9,322 nt of DNA from Coprococcus sp. (GCA_016297325.1 JAEDGW010000104.1:1-9322); one strand, 5' to 3'; shown: positions 1 through 5,631, numbered from the stretch's first letter. Translations and numbers: made by a program. Notes: generated by a model from the letters alone, not told the origin.

Positions 1-18
1 AGTTCAAACTTCTGCGGG

Positions 19-44
19 TTTTTTTGTGCGCCCGGCGCAAAAAA
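19..44. repeat. Imperfect inverted repeat with T-tract and A-tract flanks
   Basis: A T-run and G are followed by GCGCC, a single C, then GGCGC and an A-run. The arms are complementary apart from one extra T. Read on either strand, the T-tract is 5' of the stem and the A-tract 3', the opposite of an intrinsic terminator, so an operator or recombination site is more likely. It resembles the palindromes at 406-419 and 1555-1590 and lies against the broken end of an RHH gene fragment. Its function is inferred only. Confidence 0.55.
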
Positions 45-47
45 CAT

Positions 48-161
48 CTAGGAATTCCCTGTTTTTCTGTATTTGTCAGCGGCCAGAGTTATCCATTCCT
101 CCTTGGTGTCCTCAGGGGCATGGAGTGTTATCCTGTCGTAGTTCGCATGTGCGTGATTTTT
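48..161 (-). pseudogene. Remnant of a ribbon-helix-helix DNA-binding protein
   Basis: In the frame directly after the stop of the 162-389 gene, 37 sense codons read to a TAG at 48-50. They include YDRITLHAPEDTKEEW followed by LAADKYRKTGNS. This matches the beta strand and first helix of the Arc/MetJ-like RHH proteins common on Clostridia mobile elements, where the next residues normally begin the second helix with a pattern like LNxFI. No in-frame ATG, GTG or TTG with a ribosome binding site was seen, and the second helix is missing. The fragment is therefore broken at both ends. The palindrome at 19-44 starts at the 3' break. The assignment rests on pattern recognition of a short stretch. 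Confidence 0.45.
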
Positions 162-389
162 TTATATATTGTATTGTCCATGCTTAAGGATTCTCTGACA
201 CCTTAGAGCTCCGACGCAAGGTACAAGAGCCACAACAAAGTAGATCAGGAAGAATCCTGGCATACCAAAGGCAATAAGAGATATCAATGCTGCCATAAAA
301 AGTATGCTGCCAGCACACTCACATATGGTCTTAATTGTTTTCACTTTACGTCTTGTATACAGTTTGTCGTTGTATGTGATAGTAATCAT
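162..389 (-). CDS. Small two-helix membrane protein, function unknown
   Basis: The protein has 75 residues. A basic N-terminal stretch (about residues 8-20, with several Lys and Arg) precedes two hydrophobic segments at about 25-42 and 46-64, separated by GMPG. The C-terminus is short and basic. I do not recognise the family. The start is well supported: AAGGAG lies 7 bases before the ATG. The gene follows the RHH gene by 39 bases, and the gap holds the perfect 14-base palindrome at 406-419, so it may share that transcript or have its own regulation. It lies in a three-gene minus-strand array behind the promoter at 904-932. It could be an accessory protein of a decayed mobile element; that is inference. 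Confidence 0.55.
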   Translation of the reverse strand: MITITYNDKLYTRRKVKTIKTICECAGSILFMAALISLIAFGMPGFFLIYFVVALVPCVGALRCQRILKHGQYNI

Positions 390-405
390 AAAATCAACTC
401 CTTAA

Positions 406-419
406 TTGCGCCGGCGCAA
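406..419. promoter_or_regulatory. Perfect 14-base palindrome, candidate operator
   Basis: TTGCGCCGGCGCAA is its own reverse complement. It sits between the stop of the RHH gene and the ribosome binding site of the small membrane protein. No T-tract follows on either strand, so it is not an intrinsic terminator. RHH proteins bind short palindromes and often autoregulate, so the neighbouring RHH protein is one possible ligand; this is inference. Confidence 0.45.
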
Positions 420-428
420 ATGAACCGG

Positions 429-635
429 TTACAGGTTGTTGCCAGTTGCTCCATCGTCAATAAATGCCTTAATTGCAGCCTGGATAAATTCGTTACGACT
501 TGAGAAACCACGTTCCTTATAGATGGCGTCAATGGCCTCTTTCTGCCCTTTGTACAGGGTGACATGAACATGGTCATAAGCCTTTGCATTGTATTTATTC
601 TTTGCTCTTGTGGCTGATGTTCCTTTACTCTACAT
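429..635 (-). pseudogene. Ribbon-helix-helix DNA-binding protein, amber codon after the start
   Basis: The frame reads ATG TAG, then 66 sense codons beginning SKGTSATRAKNKYNAKAYDH and ending at TAA. The product has a basic N-terminal arm, a beta strand (YDHVHVTLY), helix 1 (KGQKEAIDAIYKERG) and helix 2 (SRNEFIQAAIKAFIDDG). This is the Arc/CopG-like RHH fold of small regulators found on Clostridia plasmids and integrative elements, which bind DNA as dimers. A strong GAGGAGG lies just before the ATG, with a 4-base gap. The TAG at 630-632 makes normal translation stop after one residue, and no alternative ATG, GTG or TTG lies in frame close enough to retain the domain. The rest of the reading frame is undamaged, so the lesion is recent, or translation starts unusually or reads through. 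The overlapping 67-codon frame at 386-589 is a shadow. Confidence 0.65.
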
Positions 636-652
636 ACTGCCTCCTCGTTTGT

Positions 653-697
653 ATCCTGCTATAATAAATATAAGCACCCGGGGCGGGCTAGCAGGAT
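653..697 (-). repeat. Intergenic hairpin upstream of the RHH gene
   Basis: ATCCTGCTA at 653-661 and TAGCAGGAT at 689-697 form a perfect 9-base-pair stem. The 27-base loop contains a GC-rich CACCCGGGGCGGGC-like core. On the minus-strand transcript the hairpin lies between the 43-codon gene and the Shine-Dalgarno of the RHH gene. No U-tract follows, so it is not a clear terminator. It may stabilise the mRNA or control translation of the RHH gene. Confidence 0.4.
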
Positions 698-736
698 TGT
701 TTAGGTATCTGCCCCTCGTGTGGTTGCTTATGTATT

Positions 737-868
737 TTACTTTCTTACTTCATCAAGAATCTTGTCTATGTGTTCCACGGTGTGCATCTCACCATTAGCT
801 CTTGCGACTTCCCTGATCGAGACCGGCATCGCTATTAAATCAGTTTTACTCATATCTTTATTCTCCAT
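737..868 (-). CDS. Small 43-residue protein, function unknown
   Basis: The sequence begins MENKDMSKTDLIAMPVSIRE and continues through VARANGEMHTVEHIDKILDE to a basic end. It is soluble and charged with no membrane segment. It may start at ATG 866-868, which has AAGGAG 7 bases upstream, or at the internal ATG of MSKTDL, which lacks such a site. It is the first gene behind the promoter at 904-932 and precedes the RHH gene by about 100 bases, so the two may be co-transcribed. I do not recognise the family. The good start site and intact frame argue that it is real. Confidence 0.5.
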   Translation of the reverse strand: MENKDMSKTDLIAMPVSIREVARANGEMHTVEHIDKILDEVRK

Positions 869-903
869 GTCTTAACTCCTTCCTGCTATTTCCCTTGCTA
901 CAA

Positions 904-932
904 TATATATTACATATTTGTACAAGTGTAAA
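904..932 (-). promoter_or_regulatory. Sigma-A-type promoter for the minus-strand small genes
   Basis: On the minus strand TTTACA (927-932) is followed by a 17-base spacer and TATATA (904-909). The spacer holds the palindrome TTGTACAA and flanking TTACA/TGTAA halves, a layout compatible with repressor binding. The start codon of the first gene lies about 35 bases downstream of the -10. Confidence 0.5.
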
Positions 933-1086
933 GTCAGCTGTTTTATGAGAAAATATAAAATTTTATTAAATTCCTTGAAAATATGAGTTTCTGCTCTGAA
1001 TCCGACATGGAAAACACTTCCTATTTGTTTGTATAGGCATATCATATAATATAATTTGATATTCTACGACTAAAAATTAAAATAGT

Positions 1087-1340
1087 TTGTCACAGAACGA
1101 AGTGGCAGCGGCACTTAAAGTAGGAAGCAGACCATAGTAAGTTGGAAAAAGGGAATATTAGAGCCAAAGATATCACAGGCAAGAGACCTTGAAAAATTAA
1201 ATTATATCATATGCCACTTGGAGATTAAGCACAGGGAATATGAACGGCTGGGACTCAAGAAAACCATCCGGACATACATGGATATGCCGTATAAGTTTCT
1301 GGACTTGATGCTGACCATGTGGTACAGGATCGAAACATAA
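1087..1340 (+). pseudogene. Frameshifted Xre-family helix-turn-helix remnant
   Basis: Frame 1 from 1087 reads LSQNEVAAALKVGSR and then hits TAG TAA at 1135-1140. Frame 2 from 1134 continues IVSWKKGILEPKISQARDLE and runs to TAA at 1338-1340. Joined, the pieces give the Xre signature: SQxEVAxxL, the recognition helix ending in IVSW, then ExGxxEPxxxQ-like residues. The second half also encodes about 45 residues of unknown nature with FLDLMLTMWYRIET at the end. A TAA at 1078-1080 blocks the frame upstream, so the usual N-terminal helix is missing. The gene is therefore broken by a frameshift and by N-terminal loss. Confidence 0.5.
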
Positions 1341-1368
1341 AAAAGACCAGTGTCAGGAAACACTGGTC
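1339..1368 (-). terminator. Intrinsic terminator acting on minus-strand transcripts
   Basis: GACCAGTGT and ACACTGGTC (1345-1368) form a perfect 9-base-pair stem with a 6-base loop. On the minus strand it is followed by six T residues (1344-1339). The plus strand lacks a T-tract after it. No convincing minus-strand gene lies to its right, so it may protect the promoter region from antisense transcription or be left over from a lost gene. Confidence 0.55.
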
Positions 1369-1666
1369 AAGGTTGAAAATTAAACTTATGTATGAAGAAA
1401 ATATTCTTTACATACATATCTTATCACCTGGTACTGAAAAAAGCAAGGAAAACATGGACTTGGGGCCCTGCTGGAAGAAGTATGTATATGCAGCAATAGA
1501 CTAGCTCTTTTAAAGAAGAGTTTTACAAGAACACGTTCTATCTTTTCTTAATTTCGCAAAAACAAACTACGGTTTTTGCGTGCGCAAAAATAATTTAGAC
1601 CGAAGGTGCATAATGGACTCAAGATAAAAAATAAAGATGTGCTGATGCACAGAAAGGATGAACCGT
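1369..1666. other. Gene-poor stretch with weak ORF and hairpins
   Basis: A plus-strand frame with an internal ATG at 1388 runs to TAG at 1502-1504. It has no well-placed ribosome binding site and no recognisable product, so I do not call it a gene. Around that ATG, 1387-1418 forms a near-perfect hairpin (TATGTATG/CATACATA and AAGAA/TTCTT). CTCTT/AAGAG at 1505-1520 followed by TTTT is a weak terminator-like structure. A small hairpin TGTGC-TGAT-GCACA at 1638-1651 lies immediately before the ribosome binding site of the next gene. Confidence 0.35.
1555..1590. repeat. Compound inverted repeat CGCAAAAAC / GTTTTTGCG / CGCAAAAA
   Basis: CGCAAAAAC (1555-1563) and GTTTTTGCG (1572-1580) are perfect inverted copies. 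The same right arm also pairs with CGCAAAAA (1583-1590) across a 2-base centre. Three arms in 36 bases can therefore form two mutually exclusive dyads. The A-tract/GCGC composition resembles 19-44 and 406-419. Protein binding (repressor, replication or recombination protein) is a possible role, inferred only. Confidence 0.55.
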
Positions 1667-1705
1667 ATGGGAAGAAGAGAGAGATTAACAAGAGAGTAGC
1701 AGAGA

Positions 1706-1915
1706 ATGAGAGATGAGGAAGAGCTTAGAGCGTTCAATGCAGACCTGGAGAGACTTCAATTTTTGGATCGTGTACAGAAGGGACTGCTTTCACCTCAGGA
1801 GCAGGCTGATTGGGATGAACTGATGGATGATGGCCCTTTAGAGATGGATCCGGAGTTTGAAGCAAAGGTCAGAGAGCAGGAAGAAAAAATACGAAACTGG
1901 AGAAAGATCAGATAA
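1706..1915 (+). CDS. Small charged helical protein, function unknown; probably truncated
   Basis: The open frame encodes 69 residues, very rich in Glu, Asp, Arg and Lys and probably all helical, ending EEKIRNWRKIR. It has no membrane segment, signal peptide or recognised domain. The ATG at 1706 has no good ribosome binding site. In the same frame 39 bases upstream is ATG 1667, with AAAGGA 8 bases before it, encoding MGRRERLTRE followed by TAG (1697-1699) and then QRMRDEEEL. The ancestral protein was thus probably about 82 residues and is now split by an amber codon. The remaining part may be made by reinitiation or not at all. A strong hairpin terminator follows 10 bases after the stop. Confidence 0.5.
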   Translation: MRDEEELRAFNADLERLQFLDRVQKGLLSPQEQADWDELMDDGPLEMDPEFEAKVREQEEKIRNWRKIR

Positions 1916-1924
1916 GAGAGCAGG

Positions 1925-1961
1925 ATGCCCCATGGGATTTGAATATCCCATGGGGCATTTT
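1925..1961 (+). terminator. Long-stem hairpin terminator after the small charged gene
   Basis: ATGCCCCATGGGAT (1925-1938) and ATCCCATGGGGCAT (1945-1958) pair perfectly over 14 bases with a TTGAAT loop. Only three further T residues follow before GCG, so the U-tract is short, but the stem is very stable. It separates the decayed region from the transporter promoter. Confidence 0.7.
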
Positions 1962-2000
1962 GCGTTATACTTAATAAAATAAAAAGTGTGTATCTATTGT

Positions 2001-2029
2001 TTGACTTTACTATGATAAACTGTTACTAT
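2001..2029 (+). promoter_or_regulatory. Sigma-A-type promoter of the amino acid transporter operon
   Basis: TTGACT (2001-2006), a 17-base spacer and TACTAT (2024-2029) form a near-consensus vegetative promoter. Transcription would start near 2036, giving a leader of roughly 90 bases before the start codon at 2129. Confidence 0.65.
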
Positions 2030-2042
2030 GTTACCGTGTTGT

Positions 2043-2103
2043 GCCTTGGATAAAGGCTTTATATCATGCAGATGTCTGGTGCAAGTGTGTTTCATGCATC
2101 TGC
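2043..2103 (+). promoter_or_regulatory. Two hairpins in the transporter mRNA leader
   Basis: GCCTT (2043-2047) and AAGGC (2053-2057) can form a small hairpin followed by TTT. GCAGATG (2068-2074) and CATCTGC (2097-2103) form a 7-base-pair stem with a 22-base loop. The second ends just before AGGAGG. No known riboswitch class is recognised. They may only set mRNA stability. Confidence 0.3.
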
Positions 2104-2128
2104 CAAGTATATTTTAGGAGGAAAAATT

Positions 2129-2926
2129 ATGAAAAAGTTATTATCACTGCTCTTAGTGGCAGCAATGGGACTTTCACTTGTTGGATGTGGCGGATCTGAT
2201 AACGGATCTAAGAGCGAGTCAAAGAGTGATCTGGAGTATGTAAAGGAGAAAGGCAAGCTTGTTGTCGGAGTTACAGACTTTGCACCTATGGATTACAAGG
2301 ATGAGTCAGGTAACTGGATCGGATTTGACGCAGATATGGCAACTGCATTTGCAGAGAGCCTTGGAGTAAAGGCAGAGTTCGTAGAGATAGATTGGGACAA
2401 CAAGATCATGGAGCTTGACGGTAAGACCATCGACTGTGTATGGAATGGTATGACACTCACAGATGAGGTTACAAGCTCAATGGCATGTTCAGACGCATAC
2501 TGCAACAACGCTCAGGTAGTGATCGTACCAAGCGATAAGGCAGACCAGTATCAGACAGTTGACAGCATCAAGGATCTTACATTTGCTGTTGAGGCAGGAA
2601 GTGCCGGAGAAGATCAGGCAAAGGCTCTTGAGCTCAACTATACACCAGTAAAGGCTCAGTCAGATGCACTCATGGAGGTTGCAGCAGGAACATCAGATGC
2701 AGCTATCATCGATTCACTTATGGCAGCAGCTATGGTTGGAGAGGGAACAGGTTACGACAAGCTCACATACACTGTAGGTCTTAACAGTGAGGAGTATGGC
2801 GTTGGTTTCAGAAAGGATTCAGATCTTGTTGCTGAACTCAACAAATTCTTCACAGACAGCAAGGCTGACGGTTCAATGGAGAAGTGTGCTGAGACTTACA
2901 AGGTACAGGCAGCACTTACAAAATAA
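2129..2926 (+). CDS. Amino acid ABC transporter substrate-binding lipoprotein (family 3)
   Basis: This receptor captures a polar substrate, probably an amino acid, outside the membrane and delivers it to the permease encoded next. The 265-residue product has a lipoprotein signal peptide with lipobox LVGC (Cys20), a Ser/Gly/Lys linker, and a family 3 solute-binding domain from about residue 35. Motifs include KLVVGVTDFAPMDYKD, IGFDADMA (64-71), VWNGMTLTDEV (104-114), AVEAGSAGED and DAAIIDS (190-196). The Asp residues that usually bind the ligand amino group are present. The Arg that normally follows in GMTxTxER is Val114, so the carboxylate contact is altered and the substrate is uncertain. 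I chose ATG 2129 because AGGAGG precedes it and it starts the signal peptide; an upstream in-frame ATG at 2066 lies in the leader and lacks a site. It is the first gene of a three-gene operon. Confidence 0.9.
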   Translation: MKKLLSLLLVAAMGLSLVGCGGSDNGSKSESKSDLEYVKEKGKLVVGVTDFAPMDYKDESGNWIGFDADMATAFAESLGVKAEFVEIDWDNKIMELDGKTIDCVWNGMTLTDEVTSSMACSDAYCNNAQVVIVPSDKADQYQTVDSIKDLTFAVEAGSAGEDQAKALELNYTPVKAQSDALMEVAAGTSDAAIIDSLMAAAMVGEGTGYDKLTYTVGLNSEEYGVGFRKDSDLVAELNKFFTDSKADGSMEKCAETYKVQAALTK

Positions 2927-2976
2927 TTGATAAGATATAATTAGAAATTACCATCACTTAGAGAGAAAAAATTATT

Positions 2977-3663
2977 ATGGATTTGTTTTTTGAACAGCTC
3001 CCGATTGTACTTGGGGCTCTTAATACAGGATTTTTACAGACATTAAAATTGTTCTTCGTGACATTGCTCGGTGCATTTCCACTTGGACTTCTTATAGCAC
3101 TCGGCTCCATGTCAAAGTTTAAACCACTCAGCTATCTTATGAAATTCATCGTATGGATAGTGAGAGGTACACCACTTATGATACAGCTGCTCATCATATA
3201 TTATTTCCCGGGACTTGTATTTCACAATCCCGTATGGGGCGGCGGCGAAGGTGGAAGATTTGTTGCGGCATCGGTGTCGTTCATAGTGAACTATGCATGT
3301 TATTTCTCAGAGATTTACCGTGGAGGTATACAGGGTATTCCTGTAGGACAGGAGGAGGCCGGACTTGTGCTCGGCATGACTCCAAGACAGATATTCTTCA
3401 AAGTCAAGCTTTTGCAGATGATAAAGAAGATAGTTCCTGCGATGTCCAACGAGATCATAACTCTGGTCAAGGATACATCTCTTGCCCGTATTATCGCTCT
3501 TCAGGAGATCATCTGGGCAGGACAGGCATTCATGAAGGGTTCACAGGGAATCTCAGGTGCTATATGGCCACTCTTCTTCTGCGCATTCTACTATCTGATC
3601 TGGAATGGCGTACTTACAGTTTTACTTGGCAAATTAGAGAAGAAACTTGATTTCTTTAGATAG
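2977..3663 (+). CDS. Amino acid ABC transporter permease (HisM/GlnP family)
   Basis: The 228-residue protein is the membrane channel of the importer and normally works as a homodimer or heterodimer; here only one permease is encoded, which suggests a homodimer. It has about five membrane segments (about 17-42, 56-80, 94-112, 170-186, 196-217). Family markers are RGTPLMIQ (63-70), the EAA loop GQEEAGLVLGMTPRQ (124-138) that docks the ATPase, and KDTSL (165-169). It lies 50 bases after the receptor gene with no terminator between. The ribosome binding site is weak (AGAGAG), which could keep the permease below receptor levels. It ends with TAG, showing that amber is a normal stop here. Confidence 0.9.
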   Translation: MDLFFEQLPIVLGALNTGFLQTLKLFFVTLLGAFPLGLLIALGSMSKFKPLSYLMKFIVWIVRGTPLMIQLLIIYYFPGLVFHNPVWGGGEGGRFVAASVSFIVNYACYFSEIYRGGIQGIPVGQEEAGLVLGMTPRQIFFKVKLLQMIKKIVPAMSNEIITLVKDTSLARIIALQEIIWAGQAFMKGSQGISGAIWPLFFCAFYYLIWNGVLTVLLGKLEKKLDFFR

Positions 3664-3674
3664 GAGGAGCTGCT

Positions 3675-4454
3675 ATGGCTATATTAGAGGTTGAACATAT
3701 AAAAAAGAAATTTGGAAAGACCGATGTGCTCAAGGATATAAGCTTTTCTCTGGAGCAGGGAGAGGTTCTTTCTATCATAGGATCATCAGGAAGTGGAAAG
3801 ACAACACTTCTTCGCTGCCTGAACTTTCTGGAGAGACCAGACAATGGAGTTATCCGTGTAAATGACGAGATCCTGCTTGATACAGATAAGCCGGAGACAC
3901 TTAAGGAGTCAGAGGTTCGCAAGAAGAGACTGCATTTTGGACTTGTGTTCCAGTCATTTAATCTCTTCCCACAGTACACTGCACTTCAGAATGTGATGCT
4001 TGCAAGGGAGCTTCTGGCAAAGGAGAGACCGGATTTTAAAGTAAATAAGAAGAACATACTTGATGAGATCAGAGTCCAGGCAGAGGAACTTCTCCGCCAG
4101 ATGGGACTTGGGGACAGAATGAACAACTACCCTCACCAGCTTTCAGGTGGACAGTGTCAGCGAGTTGCCATAGCGAGGGCGCTTGCACTGCAGCCGGATA
4201 TATTGTGTTTTGATGAGCCTACATCGGCGCTTGATCCTGAGCTTACAGGAGAGGTGCTTAAGGTTCTCAGAAATCTTGCAGACAAAAAGACTACCATGAT
4301 AATTGTTACCCATGAGATGGCATTTGCAAAGGATGTTGCAAGTCAGGTCATATTCATGGATGATGGATATATACTTGAACAGGGAAGACCTGACCAGGTA
4401 TTTGACAATCCTAAGATGGAGAGGACAAAGCAGTTCCTTTCATCGTACTCATAA
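3675..4454 (+). CDS. Amino acid ABC transporter ATP-binding protein (GlnQ/HisP family)
   Basis: The 259-residue ATPase powers the importer from the cytoplasm. It shows a full motif set: Walker A GSSGSGKTT (36-44), Q-loop Gln93 in VFQSFNLFP, signature LSGGQ (156-160), Walker B ILCFDE (176-181) with catalytic Glu181, D-loop SALD, and switch His213. It is about 15-20 residues longer than typical GlnQ, with extra charged residues at about 70-87 and 114-136. The start has AGGAGG overlapping the end of the permease gene, which fits translational coupling. It is the last gene of the operon, followed by a strong terminator. Confidence 0.93.
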   Translation: MAILEVEHIKKKFGKTDVLKDISFSLEQGEVLSIIGSSGSGKTTLLRCLNFLERPDNGVIRVNDEILLDTDKPETLKESEVRKKRLHFGLVFQSFNLFPQYTALQNVMLARELLAKERPDFKVNKKNILDEIRVQAEELLRQMGLGDRMNNYPHQLSGGQCQRVAIARALALQPDILCFDEPTSALDPELTGEVLKVLRNLADKKTTMIIVTHEMAFAKDVASQVIFMDDGYILEQGRPDQVFDNPKMERTKQFLSSYS

Positions 4455-4467
4455 AAGACATATATGA

Positions 4468-4508
4468 TCCCGGTGTATCGATAAAAGTCGGTACGCCGGG
4501 ACTTTTTT
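4468..4508 (+). terminator. Intrinsic terminator of the amino acid transporter operon
   Basis: A 14-base-pair stem (4468-4481 with 4488-4501, two G-U pairs in RNA) with a TAAAAG loop is followed by C and six T residues. It begins 13 bases after the ATPase stop codon. Confidence 0.85.
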
Positions 4509-4648
4509 ATTCGGGGATCATCGTTTACAGTTATTTTGTTTGTGTTCTTCCATTTTCTGCGTCCATAGTCTATTATGAATTTGTAGTTGTTATAAGAAAA
4601 ATTAAAGTTTATATAGCCAGAGACATCAAGGATATGGGGGATTTTATT

Positions 4649-5494
4649 ATGACCAAGATACTCGTCATCGAGGATGACAAAGAGATAAACAGGCTTATCT
4701 GCGAATATCTGACAGAAAGTGGCTATGAGCTGCTGTCAGCCATAAATGGAATAGCGGGACTGTCACTTCTTGAGAGCACACCGGATATTGACCTCTGTCT
4801 GTTGGATCTCATGCTGCCGATGAAGAGCGGCGACAGAGTCATGCAGAGTCTCAGGGAATTCTCGGATGTTCCGGTCATTGTGCTTTCGGCGAAGGACACA
4901 GTTCAGACGAAGATAGATCTGTTCAGGCTGGGAGTGGATGATTATATTACAAAGCCATTTGACCTGGATGAGCTTCTTGTGCGCGTGGAGGCGGTGCTAG
5001 CCCGCTGCAAATACAGAGGATATGCTGGCTATACAGGTGGGAGCAAGGGGATGGCAGGACCTTCACCAAACGCCAGATATAATGAAAATGGTATGAACAT
5101 TAACGGTGGGCCAGTTCCTGATATGGGAGATGCAAATGAAGACGGAGAGACGATAAATAAGTCAAACACTAAGAGGACTAAAGTATTGCATCAGGGTCAC
5201 ACATATACTTATAAGAACCTCACCATGGACGATGAGGCAAAGACCGTCACAGCAAACGGCAATAAGCTTGTTCTCACAGCAAAGGAGTACGGCATATTAA
5301 AGCTTCTGCTTGCCAATCCGAACAAGCTTTTCTCCAAAGCGAATTTATTTGAAAGTGTGTGGGACGAGACATATTATCCGGAGGACAATGTGCTCAAAGT
5401 TCATATGAGCAACCTCAGAAGCAAGATAAAGAAATATGATGACAGTGAATACATAGAGACCGTCTGGGGGATGGGATACAAGCTTGCGGAGTGA
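4649..5494 (+). CDS. OmpR-family response regulator with long linker
   Basis: This 281-residue cytoplasmic regulator should be phosphorylated by the kinase at the end of the cluster and control the transporter genes. The receiver domain (1-118) has the acidic pair Asp9/Asp10, phospho-acceptor Asp53 in LLDLMLP, Ser80 in VLSAKD, and Lys102 in TKPFD. The winged-helix effector domain (about 182-281) contains LTAKEYGILKLLLANPNKLFS and ends with the VWGMGYKL wing. The two are joined by about 60 residues rich in Gly, Asn, Pro and Asp, against roughly 10-20 in most relatives. I chose ATG 4649 because GGGGGA lies 7 bases before it; the upstream ATG 4634 has its AAGGA only one base away. Confidence 0.9.
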   Translation: MTKILVIEDDKEINRLICEYLTESGYELLSAINGIAGLSLLESTPDIDLCLLDLMLPMKSGDRVMQSLREFSDVPVIVLSAKDTVQTKIDLFRLGVDDYITKPFDLDELLVRVEAVLARCKYRGYAGYTGGSKGMAGPSPNARYNENGMNINGGPVPDMGDANEDGETINKSNTKRTKVLHQGHTYTYKNLTMDDEAKTVTANGNKLVLTAKEYGILKLLLANPNKLFSKANLFESVWDETYYPEDNVLKVHMSNLRSKIKKYDDSEYIETVWGMGYKLAE

Positions 5495-5519
5495 TTCTTA
5501 ACCTTTTCTTTACATTTGA

Positions 5520-5559
5520 ATTTACCATTTCTTTATGGGGGGAAGGTAAGATGGTAAAT
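5520..5559 (+). promoter_or_regulatory. Hairpin overlapping the start of the 26-codon ORF
   Basis: ATTTACCAT (5520-5528) and ATGGTAAAT (5551-5559) form a perfect 9-base-pair stem. The 22-base loop holds GGGGGGAAGG, the likely Shine-Dalgarno. The ATG of the small ORF is inside the 3' arm, so folding would block its translation. TTTAC also occurs twice upstream (5509 and 5521, 12 bases apart), possibly a regulator-binding direct repeat. Confidence 0.45.
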
Positions 5560-5631
5560 GTGAATGACATGCATCTGGATAAAAGCACCTGGAACATTGG
5601 TCGTGACAAGTGTGACTGCATTGCCGGATGA
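5551..5631 (+). CDS. Possible 26-residue leader peptide
   Basis: The ORF reads MVNVNDMHLDKSTWNIGRDK followed by CDCIAG and TGA. GGAAGG lies 4 bases before its ATG. It fills most of the 175-base gap between the regulator and ATPase genes and ends 38 bases before the ATPase start. It has no signal peptide or recognised motif apart from a CDC pair. Its start is buried in a hairpin, so it could be a translated regulatory leader. It could also be chance: the ORF is short and unconserved as far as I can tell. Confidence 0.3.
   Translation: MVNVNDMHLDKSTWNIGRDKCDCIAG

Noticed and set aside
19..44. Intrinsic terminator at the first palindrome
   Set aside because: The T-tract is 5' and the A-tract 3' of the stem on both strands, the wrong polarity for termination.
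24..206. 60-codon plus-strand ORF
   Set aside because: It is opposite the RHH remnant and the membrane gene, without a ribosome binding site.
386..589. 67-codon minus-strand ORF
   Set aside because: It is out of frame with the RHH protein that occupies the same DNA and has no domain.
1319..1504. 61-codon plus-strand ORF
   Set aside because: It runs through the 1345-1368 terminator stem, has no ribosome binding site, and I recognise no family; kept only as a note in the gene-poor stretch.
3153..3650. 165-codon plus-strand ORF
   Set aside because: It lies in another frame of the well-supported permease gene and has no family features.
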